Shown here piece by piece: positions 8,729-15,727 of a stretch of DNA of 43,848 nucleotides. The position numbers and the translations under genes were made by a program. The stretch is from Cupriavidus sp. 2SB. Lineage in GTDB: Bacteria; Pseudomonadota; Gammaproteobacteria; Burkholderiales; Burkholderiaceae. The notes beneath the pieces were generated by a model. The model saw nothing but the letters and a program-made list of their open reading frames with translations, did not search any database and had not been told where the DNA came from. Positions within the stretch are counted from its first letter, which is position 1, and the number at the start of each line of letters is the position of its first letter. The stretch covers positions 1-43,848 of the forward strand of contig NZ_SCMX01000059.1 of the NCBI RefSeq assembly GCF_005503625.1, given 5' to 3'.

Positions 8729-9913
8729 ATGAGCAGAAGCGTATTGGTTGCCGGTGTCGGCATGATTCCGTTCACCAAGGCCGGAGCCAGCGAGGATTAT
8801 CCGGTCATGGGCGCCAACGCCGCGCGGGCTGCACTGGCCGACGCCGGTGTGGACTACGCGCTGGTGGAGCAGGCGTATGTGGGTTACGTCTACGGCGACT
8901 CCACGGCAGGGCAAGCGGCCATCTATGGCGTGGGCCTGACCGGCATTCCCGTCATCAACGTCAACAACAACTGCGCCACGGGATCGACGGCGTTGTTCCT
9001 GGCACGACAGGCGGTAGCCAGCGGCGCGGTGGAGTGTGCCATTGCAGTGGGCTTCGAACAGATGGTGCCCGGCGCGCTGAAAGGTGCGTACACGGATCGC
9101 CCTGCACCGATGGCGCGTTTTGTCGACGTGATGCGCGACATCCAGGGCATCGACGAAGCCGCGCCGCGTGCCGCGCAATTCTTCGGCGGAGCCGCACGCG
9201 ATTATCTGAAGGAATACGACATCCGTCCGGATACGTTTGGCCGCATCTCGGTCAAGGCACGACAACACGCGGCGCGCAATCCGTTTGCGGTGTTCCGCAA
9301 TACGGTGTCGCTGGAGGAAGTCATGGCATCGCCCACGGTGTTCGATCCGCTGACGCGCTTGCAGTGCTGCCCGCCCACCTGCGGTGCGGCGGCTGCGATC
9401 CTGTGCTCCGAAGCGTTCGCGAAGAAATATGGACTCGATACGCGCGTTGCCATCCGTGCGCAATCGATGACCACGGACCGCAACAGCACGTTCGACGAAG
9501 GCGATATGCGCAAGGTGGTGGGCTATGACATGAGCCATGCCGCCGCGCAGGCCGTGTACGAAGCCGCAGGCGTGGGCCCGGAGGATATCGGCGTGGTGGA
9601 GCTGCACGACTGCTTCACCGCCAACGAGTTGATTACGTACGAAGCATTGGGTCTCACGCCGGAAGGCACTGCCGAGAAGTTCATCATCGACGGCGACAAC
9701 ACCTACGGCGGACGCGTGGTGACGAATCCGTCTGGCGGCCTGCTGTCGAAGGGCCATCCGTTGGGTGCCACCGGGCTCGCGCAATGTGCGGAGCTGGTGT
9801 GGCAACTGCGCGGACAGGCACAGGACCGTCAGGTGCCGGGTGTGCGCATGGCGCTGCAACACAACCTCGGACTCGGCGGCGCCTGCGTGGTGACGCTGTA
9901 CGAGCGCCAGTAA
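8729..9913 (+). CDS. Thiolase-family protein of the SCP-x/lipid-transfer type
   Basis: A 394-residue thiolase-fold protein starting at MSRSVLVAGVGMIPFTK. The likely nucleophile is Cys82 in NNNCATGST. His293 in ELHDCF and His343 in LSKGHPLGATG fit the other thiolase positions, and the C-terminal NLGLGGACVVTLY matches the SCP-x/Ltp branch. That branch includes ketoacyl-CoA thiolases acting on branched or sterol side chains, and also Ltp2-type retro-aldolases that need a DUF35 partner; no DUF35 gene is visible here. Ketothiolase is therefore preferred. It starts 28 bp after the synthetase. Confidence 0.9.
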   Translation: MSRSVLVAGVGMIPFTKAGASEDYPVMGANAARAALADAGVDYALVEQAYVGYVYGDSTAGQAAIYGVGLTGIPVINVNNNCATGSTALFLARQAVASGAVECAIAVGFEQMVPGALKGAYTDRPAPMARFVDVMRDIQGIDEAAPRAAQFFGGAARDYLKEYDIRPDTFGRISVKARQHAARNPFAVFRNTVSLEEVMASPTVFDPLTRLQCCPPTCGAAAAILCSEAFAKKYGLDTRVAIRAQSMTTDRNSTFDEGDMRKVVGYDMSHAAAQAVYEAAGVGPEDIGVVELHDCFTANELITYEALGLTPEGTAEKFIIDGDNTYGGRVVTNPSGGLLSKGHPLGATGLAQCAELVWQLRGQAQDRQVPGVRMALQHNLGLGGACVVTLYERQ

Positions 9914-9925
9914 GCGGAGGTGCCC

Positions 9926-10384
9926 ATGCTCGATACCCGACACATCGGCACGGTGCTGTCCCGGCATAGCGCGGAAGTGGAGGCAGGCCGCCTGCGCTTC
10001 TTCGCCAAGGCCACGGGACAGACCGATGCGCGCTATACCGACAAGGCTGCCGCCACGGCTGCGGGTTATCCCGCGCTGCCCGTGCCGCCGACTTTCCTGT
10101 TCTGCCTGGAGATGGAAGCGCCGAACCCGCGCGCCACGATCGACCTGCTGGGCATCGATATCGGCAGCATCCTGCACGGCGAGCAGAGCTTTCAATATCA
10201 CCGCATGGCGTTCGCTGGGGAGCGCCTGCATTTCGAGGTGCGCATTGCGGACATCTACGAGAAGAAGGGCGGCGCGCTGGGCTTTGTGGTGCGCGAGACC
10301 AGGGTGACCGATGGCGACGGCGGTGCAGTAGCCGATCTGCGCAGCGTAATCGTGGTACGTGGCAAGGCCAGGGAGAGCAAATGA
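9926..10384 (+). CDS. MaoC-like dehydratase, N-terminal-domain type subunit
   Basis: A 152-residue hot-dog protein of the MaoC N-terminal (FAS1-type dehydratase) family. The ATG at 9926 is chosen because GGAGG ends 5 nt upstream; an in-frame GTG at 9920 lies inside that ribosome site. The hydratase-2 signature is not intact: the matching segment reads KATGQTDARYTD without the GDxNPxH core. The protein is likely the non-catalytic half of a heteromeric enoyl-CoA hydratase with the next gene, whose start overlaps its stop by ATGA. Comparable split pairs include ChsH1/ChsH2. Confidence 0.85.
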   Translation: MLDTRHIGTVLSRHSAEVEAGRLRFFAKATGQTDARYTDKAAATAAGYPALPVPPTFLFCLEMEAPNPRATIDLLGIDIGSILHGEQSFQYHRMAFAGERLHFEVRIADIYEKKGGALGFVVRETRVTDGDGGAVADLRSVIVVRGKARESK

Positions 10385-10797
10385 GCGCAGTTCGATTCGA
10401 TCAATTGGAAGTTGGCAGCAAGCTGCCCGCCTTCGATGCCGAGCCGTTGAGCCGGCTCACGCTGGCGCTCTATGCGGGTGCCTCCGGTGACCACAATCCG
10501 ATTCACGTCGATCTGGATTTTGCGAAACGTGCGGGCATGCCCGACGTGTTCGCGCACGGCATGTTGTCGATGGCCTACCTGGGGCGCTTGCTGACCAACT
10601 GGGTGCCGCAGGAAGCGATTCGCGAGTTCTCGGTGCGCTTTGCAGCCATCACGCATGTGGGCGATGTGGTGTCGTGCAGCGGCGTGGTGACGGAGAAAGA
10701 TGCAGCGGCGGGGACGGTGCGCATTGCGCTGTCCACGTGCAATCAGCAGGGCGAAATCAAACTGGCTGGCGAGGCGCTGATCGCGCCCGCCGCCTGA
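10381..10797 (+). CDS. MaoC family dehydratase (catalytic hydratase subunit)
   Basis: A 138-residue R-hydratase-like hot-dog protein. The hydratase-2 signature is intact as YAGASGDHNPIHVDLDFA, with catalytic candidates Asp37 and His42, followed by AHGMLSMAYLGRLL. It overlaps the preceding MaoC-like gene by 4 nt (ATGA), which indicates translational coupling and a fixed ratio of the two subunits. It would hydrate the 2-enoyl-CoA made by the acyl-CoA dehydrogenase. Substrate not determinable. Confidence 0.92.
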   Translation: MSAVRFDQLEVGSKLPAFDAEPLSRLTLALYAGASGDHNPIHVDLDFAKRAGMPDVFAHGMLSMAYLGRLLTNWVPQEAIREFSVRFAAITHVGDVVSCSGVVTEKDAAAGTVRIALSTCNQQGEIKLAGEALIAPAA

Positions 10798-10832
10798 ACC
10801 ACACACTCGAACAAGACAGAGGGAGACACGCA

Positions 10833-11657
10833 ATGAGCAAGCTGAATGGCAAGGTAGCGATCGTATCGGGTTCGGGCCGCGGCATTGGCCGTGAAATCGC
10901 ACTGAAGCTGGCGAGCGAGGGCGCCGCCGTGGTGGTCAACGACCTCGACGCGGAACCGGCGAATGCCGTGGTCAAGGAGATTCAGGCAGCGGGTGGCCGT
11001 GCCGTAGCCTGTACGGGTAGCGTGACCGATGCCGATTTCGGCCAGCGCTTTGTGCACACCGCGCTGCAGGAGTTCGGCGGACTCGACATCATCATCAACA
11101 ACGCGGGCTACACCTGGGACAACGTGATCCAGAAGATGTCCGATGAACAATGGTCGACGATCATGGACGTGCACGTGACCGCGCCGTTCCGCATCCTGCG
11201 TGCCGCTGCCGATCATTTCCGTGAAACCGCCAAGGCAGATGCCGCTGCGGGACAGGAAATTTTCCGCAAGGTGGTCAATATCTCGTCGGTATCGGGTGTG
11301 ATGGGCAATGCGGGCCAAGCCAACTACTCGGCCGCCAAGGCGGCGATCAACGGCCTGACGCGTGCGCTGGCCAAGGAGTGGGGTCGCTACAAGGTCAACG
11401 TCAACAGCGTGGCATTCGGGCTGATCAAGACGCGCCTGACCGAAGCCGTAGCTGGGGACAGTGCCACCATCGACATCGCGGGCCGCGAGATCAAGGTGGG
11501 GGTCAACGCGCAGTTGATGAAGAACGTGGAAGCCATGATTCCGGTGGGTCGTGGTGGTACGCCGACAGAAGCGGCTGGCGCGGTGTACCTGATGTGCATT
11601 CCCGAGTCGAACTACATCAGCGGGCAAGTGCTGGTGGTAGGCGGCGGCCGTCCCTGA
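10833..11657 (+). CDS. SDR family oxidoreductase (3-hydroxyacyl-CoA dehydrogenase-like)
   Basis: A 274-residue short-chain dehydrogenase. The start is MSKLNGKVAIVSG, with GGGAGA upstream; the open frame extends back to 10674 inside the MaoC gene but without family sequence. Cofactor motif SGSGRGIG is at residues 12-19, NNAG near 90, catalytic Ser in NISSVSG and Tyr/Lys in ANYSAAK. Asp in VNDLDAE at the end of the second strand favours NAD. Its place between hydratase and acyl-CoA dehydrogenase suggests oxidation of the 3-hydroxyacyl-CoA. It is slightly longer than FabG, with an insertion before the active-site Ser. Confidence 0.92.
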   Translation: MSKLNGKVAIVSGSGRGIGREIALKLASEGAAVVVNDLDAEPANAVVKEIQAAGGRAVACTGSVTDADFGQRFVHTALQEFGGLDIIINNAGYTWDNVIQKMSDEQWSTIMDVHVTAPFRILRAAADHFRETAKADAAAGQEIFRKVVNISSVSGVMGNAGQANYSAAKAAINGLTRALAKEWGRYKVNVNSVAFGLIKTRLTEAVAGDSATIDIAGREIKVGVNAQLMKNVEAMIPVGRGGTPTEAAGAVYLMCIPESNYISGQVLVVGGGRP

Positions 11658-11679
11658 TTGACCACTTCACAGGACAGCC

Positions 11680-12825
11680 ATGTCGAACCAGAGCCCATGG
11701 ATTACCGAGGATCTTTCGATCTTCCAGGACGCCATCCGCAAGTTCATCGAGCGCGAGCTCGTGCCGAACGAGGAGCGGTGGTGGAAGCAGCAGCATGTGG
11801 ATCGCGAAACGTGGCGCAAGGCCGGCGAGATGGGTATGCTCTGCGCGAGCATCCCCGAAGCGTACGGCGGCGGCGGTGGCAGCTTCGCGCATGAAGCGAT
11901 CATCGCCTACGAGCAGGCGCGTGCGATGGCGACGAGCCTCGGCACCGGCGTTCACAGTGCCATCGTGGCGCACTACATCCTGCGCTACGGCACCGAGGCA
12001 CAGAAGCGGCACTGGCTGCCGAAGATGGCATCCGGCGAAATGGTCGCAGCTATCGCGATGTCGGAGCCGGGTGCAGGCTCCGATCTCAAGAGCGTGAAGA
12101 CGCGTGCGGTGCGTGACGGTGACCACTACGTGATCAACGGCTCCAAGACGTTCATCTCGAATGGACTGCTGGCCGATCTGATCTGCGTAGTGGTCAAGAC
12201 GGACCCGGACAAGGGCGTGAAGGGTGTCTCGATTGTCGTCGTGGAAACGGCGGGCCTGGAGGGCTTCCGCCGGGGCCGCGTGCTGGAGAAGATCGGCCAG
12301 AAGGGGCAGGACACGGCCGAACTGTTCTTCGACAACGTGCGCGTGCCGTGCAGCAATCTGCTGGGCGACGAGGAAGGGCGCGGCTTCTACCAGTTGATGC
12401 AGCAGTTGCCGCAGGAACGTATGACGATTGCGGTAGGCGCGCTCGGCTCGATGGAGCGCGCGATGGCCGAAACCGTTGCCTACGTGCGTGACCGGCAGGT
12501 CTTCGGCACGTCGCTGCTGGAACTGCAGAACACGCGCTTCAAGCTGGCCGAGTGCAAGACCAACGTCACCATCGCCCGCGCCTTTGTGGACGATTGCATG
12601 GCAAAGGTGCTGCGTGGCGAACTGGACGGCGAGACGGCAGCGATGGCCAAATGGTGGTGCACGCAGAAGAGCTGCGAGATCATCGACGAATGCCTGCAAC
12701 TGCACGGCGGCTACGGCTATATGGCCGAGTATCCGATTGCGCGGCTGTACGTCAACGCACGGGTTGGCAAGATCTACGGCGGATCGAACGAGATCATGAA
12801 GGAACTGATCGCGCGCACGCTGTAG
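11680..12825 (+). CDS. Acyl-CoA dehydrogenase
   Basis: A 381-residue FAD-dependent acyl-CoA dehydrogenase. AIAMSEPGAGSDLKSVKTRA (FAD/substrate loop), VINGSKTFISNG and the C-terminal LHGGYGYMAEYPIARLYVNA are present. The position of the MCAD/SCAD catalytic Glu reads KIYGGSNEIMKE, with Gly in place of Glu. The LCAD and isovaleryl-CoA dehydrogenase branch instead takes its base from an earlier helix, and here Glu246 in LPQERMTIA fits that position. A long or branched-chain substrate is therefore plausible. Last gene of the operon; AGGA lies 5 nt before the start. Confidence 0.94.
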   Translation: MSNQSPWITEDLSIFQDAIRKFIERELVPNEERWWKQQHVDRETWRKAGEMGMLCASIPEAYGGGGGSFAHEAIIAYEQARAMATSLGTGVHSAIVAHYILRYGTEAQKRHWLPKMASGEMVAAIAMSEPGAGSDLKSVKTRAVRDGDHYVINGSKTFISNGLLADLICVVVKTDPDKGVKGVSIVVVETAGLEGFRRGRVLEKIGQKGQDTAELFFDNVRVPCSNLLGDEEGRGFYQLMQQLPQERMTIAVGALGSMERAMAETVAYVRDRQVFGTSLLELQNTRFKLAECKTNVTIARAFVDDCMAKVLRGELDGETAAMAKWWCTQKSCEIIDECLQLHGGYGYMAEYPIARLYVNARVGKIYGGSNEIMKELIARTL

Positions 12826-12834
12826 GAGAACGAG

Positions 12835-12872
12835 GACAGCGGGGCCTTCTCAGTCGAGCAGGCCCCGCTGTC
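12835..12872. terminator. Long hairpin between convergent genes
   Basis: Perfect 12-bp arms GACAGCGGGGCC (12835-12846) and GGCCCCGCTGTC (12861-12872) enclose a 14-nt loop. The stop codon of the LuxR-type regulator (12850-12852) lies in the loop, and its last codons form the right arm. There is no long T-run on either strand, so it is a bidirectional terminator or 3'-end stabiliser of a non-canonical kind. Confidence 0.55.
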
Positions 12873-15603
12873 TTGCGATGGCCACCACCTCCGTGCGGCT
12901 CTGCGCGCCGAGCTTGGCGCTGATGCGGCGCAGATGGGATTTCACGGTCAGCTCGGAGACAAACAGCTTCTCCGCGATGGCGCGATTGCGGTGGCCGTGC
13001 GAGAGCATGTGCAGCACATCGAGTTCTCGCGTGGTCAGGGCATCGAGGCCCATGTCGCGCGTGGGTGTCGAGATGTCTGGCGCAGCGGTAGCTTCGGCAG
13101 GTTCCGCATCGGATACGCCCATGCGCGCGAGCAAATCAGGCACGAACCCAGCGGCTACGCCAGGCATCGTGCCTTGCATACGATGAGCAGCGTTCCAGCG
13201 CTGCAGCAATGCCACCAGTGGCGCGCCTTCATCGATAAAGCTGCGGCGCAAGCCTTCATGGCTGGCTATCCGCAGCGCTTCGGTCAGCGCATCGAACGCA
13301 TGTTCGTGTTCTCCTGCGCTTTCCAGTGCCATCGCGTGCAGCAGGCGGAGTTTCAGGAGTCGCCAGTGGCGCTGCTGTGCGGCGGCCGTGGCAACGGCGT
13401 GAGCCAGCGCATCGCATAGCGACGCATCCGCCCCGCGCGCAATCTGCAGGCGCCAACGCGCTACGGCGGGCACATCGACTTCATTGGCATACCCTGCGTC
13501 ATCGAGTGTCTCCCACGCACCGTGTTGTCCCGCGGCATGCAAGGCCTGCGCGGCGGCATCGAGTGCACCGTCGAGTGTGGCCACGCGTGTGCGCTCCAGC
13601 CACGTGGAGCAGATTGCGCGCTCCGACGGCACCCGGCCACCGAGTTCTTCCAGTTCCAGCAGCCTGCGCTGCCACAGGTCACGGTCGCCGCGCGCCAACG
13701 CGATGCGCGCACTCAGGATATGGCAGGTGATCATCGAATCTACCGGGCCAGTCATCTTGGCGAAGGGCAGCGTGTCATTGACGAGCCGCGCGGCTTCGTC
13801 GATCTGGTCCGCTTCATAGCAGAGCAGGGCGAGGATCACGCCGGCTGCGGCGCGGCCTCCCGTGACTTCATCGGTGCGGTCATGCCACGTTTGCTGGGCA
13901 CCGCGCAGGCGCGCCATCGAACGCCCCAGCCTGCCGTGGAACAGATCGATGATGCTCTCCAGGCAATCCGCCACGCTGCGCAGTAACGGCATCTGCTGGT
14001 GCCGTCCGCCTGCGCAGGCATTGGCCAGCACTTGCCGCGCCTCGTCGTGGCGTCGCACGGAAACCAGCCCATATGCCACGGAATTCGCAAGCAGCCAGTA
14101 CTGGAAGGAATCGTCCGGCGGCACATGCTGGAGCAGCGGCAGGCCGATCTCGCGGCAGGCTTCGGTGCGGTCGGTCATCGCGAACAACACGCAGCGCAAC
14201 GTCTCGGCCTGGCGTTGCACGGATTCGTGTGCGGCGCTAGTGCGGGTATCGTCAACGATGCATTGCACGGCCTGCAACGCTTCCGCAAAGCGGCGATTGA
14301 GCAGCAGCACCCATGCCGCAGTAATGCGCACCCGTGGATCGGCTTCGGAAAGGCGGTCGCGCACGAGATCGAACCAGCGCGACAGCAGCCTGACGCGGCC
14401 GTTGTTGAGCAGCGTGTCGGCGTGAAGCGCCATCTCGGCGGTGGCGGCTTCAAGCAGGCCGGCGCGCAGCAGATGGTCGATGGCAGGAATCGGTCGCCGC
14501 GCCTGCAGATACCATCGCGCGGCGGCAGCATGCAATGCGGTCTCCCGTTCGGGATTCAGGCTGCGCAGCCGATGCTGCAGGAAACTGGCGAACAGGCTGT
14601 GGTAGCGATACTCGTCCTGTTCGCCATTGAGCGGAAAGAGAAAGAGATTGTCATGCTCCAGCGCGGCCAGCATCGCGTGACTGTCGTTGCGATCGAGGAT
14701 GGCATCGCAAAGCGGTGCGGAAAGATGGCTCAGTACACTGGTTTCGAGCAGGAAGCGGCGCACGGGCTCGGACTGCCGCCCGAGGATGTCCTGCGCGAGA
14801 TACTCGGCCAGATCCGTATTCGTGCCCGAGAAGGACGCGACAAAGCGGCTGTGGTCGGGATGCTGCCGCAGTGAGAGCGTGGCCAGGTAGATGGCCGTGG
14901 CCCAGCCTTCGGTACAGCGATGGAGCCGGGCGACATCCACATCGGACAGGGTTATCCCGCACTTCTCGCGAATAAACGCGGCGGCTTCAGGCAGCGTGAA
15001 CCGCAAGGCGCCAGGCTGGAGTTCCAGCAGATGACCACGTGCCCTGACGCGGCCCAGCCCGAGCGATGGCGTGGTGCGCGATGCCACCACGAGCGTACCG
15101 TTGGGGGGGAGAGATTCCAGCAGCAACTGCACGAAGTTCAGCACCGCCTCGCTCTGGATGACTTCGAAATCGTCGAGCAGGATGGCGAACGGCTGGCTGA
15201 CGGCCGCAACGGTAGCGATGACGCCCGCGCCCATGCGCTCTGCGGAGGCGGGCAGCGTTTGCCGCGAGGGGTGCAATACCTGCAATCCTGCGGCGAGGTG
15301 GCCCAGGAAACGCGGCAAGTCGTTATCGGCCGCATCGAGCCGCACCCACGCGATGGCGTCGCCTTTTGCCTGACACGCCGCTGCGTACTGCTGCATCAGC
15401 GTGGTCTTGCCGAATCCGGCTGGCGCGCGTATCAGCAGCAGCCGTGCGCTGTGCGCCGCCAGCATGGCCGCGACCAGATGCGACCGTGCCAGATGCGACG
15501 CGGCACAGGCCGGCGGCACAAGCTTGGACGCAATGATCGTCGGCATGTCCTCCGAAACGCCGGGAATCGGCGTTCCGTTCGGACCGTGCGGGCTGGGCTG
15601 CAT
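12850..15603 (-). CDS. MalT-like (LAL) LuxR family transcriptional regulator
   Basis: A 917-residue large ATP-binding LuxR-type regulator. The N-terminal IIASKLVPP segment is typical of MalT relatives. Walker A is IRAPAGFGKTTL near residue 60, Walker B is FAILLDDFEVI, then a long helical-repeat effector region and a C-terminal LuxR helix-turn-helix (LTTRELDVLHMLSHGHRNRA, FVSELTVKSHLRRISAKLG). ATP and an inducer would drive oligomerisation, as in MalT and AlkS. A second start at 15546 (MPTIIASKL) has GGAGG only 2 nt upstream, so 15603 is kept. It is convergent with the beta-oxidation operon and is a candidate activator of it. Confidence 0.92.
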   Translation of the reverse strand: MQPSPHGPNGTPIPGVSEDMPTIIASKLVPPACAASHLARSHLVAAMLAAHSARLLLIRAPAGFGKTTLMQQYAAACQAKGDAIAWVRLDAADNDLPRFLGHLAAGLQVLHPSRQTLPASAERMGAGVIATVAAVSQPFAILLDDFEVIQSEAVLNFVQLLLESLPPNGTLVVASRTTPSLGLGRVRARGHLLELQPGALRFTLPEAAAFIREKCGITLSDVDVARLHRCTEGWATAIYLATLSLRQHPDHSRFVASFSGTNTDLAEYLAQDILGRQSEPVRRFLLETSVLSHLSAPLCDAILDRNDSHAMLAALEHDNLFLFPLNGEQDEYRYHSLFASFLQHRLRSLNPERETALHAAAARWYLQARRPIPAIDHLLRAGLLEAATAEMALHADTLLNNGRVRLLSRWFDLVRDRLSEADPRVRITAAWVLLLNRRFAEALQAVQCIVDDTRTSAAHESVQRQAETLRCVLFAMTDRTEACREIGLPLLQHVPPDDSFQYWLLANSVAYGLVSVRRHDEARQVLANACAGGRHQQMPLLRSVADCLESIIDLFHGRLGRSMARLRGAQQTWHDRTDEVTGGRAAAGVILALLCYEADQIDEAARLVNDTLPFAKMTGPVDSMITCHILSARIALARGDRDLWQRRLLELEELGGRVPSERAICSTWLERTRVATLDGALDAAAQALHAAGQHGAWETLDDAGYANEVDVPAVARWRLQIARGADASLCDALAHAVATAAAQQRHWRLLKLRLLHAMALESAGEHEHAFDALTEALRIASHEGLRRSFIDEGAPLVALLQRWNAAHRMQGTMPGVAAGFVPDLLARMGVSDAEPAEATAAPDISTPTRDMGLDALTTRELDVLHMLSHGHRNRAIAEKLFVSELTVKSHLRRISAKLGAQSRTEVVAIARQRGLLD

Positions 15604-15727
15604 GGGCCGATGTCTCCTGGTTGGAATGTTTTGTGAAGACGATTGTTACACGGCTTGCGCGTTCGGGGAAACCGGATTCTACGGCTTCGGCGGGGCCAAA
15701 GGCGGGGTTCGGGAATCGCAAATGCCG

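Noticed and set aside
8462..10231. 589-codon minus-strand open frame over the thiolase region
   Set aside because: Antisense shadow of the synthetase, thiolase and MaoC genes; no family motif.
8729..10797. Assigning the thiolase as an Ltp2-type retro-aldolase
   Set aside because: The DUF35 partner needed by known Ltp2 aldolases is not visible in the MaoC-like neighbours.
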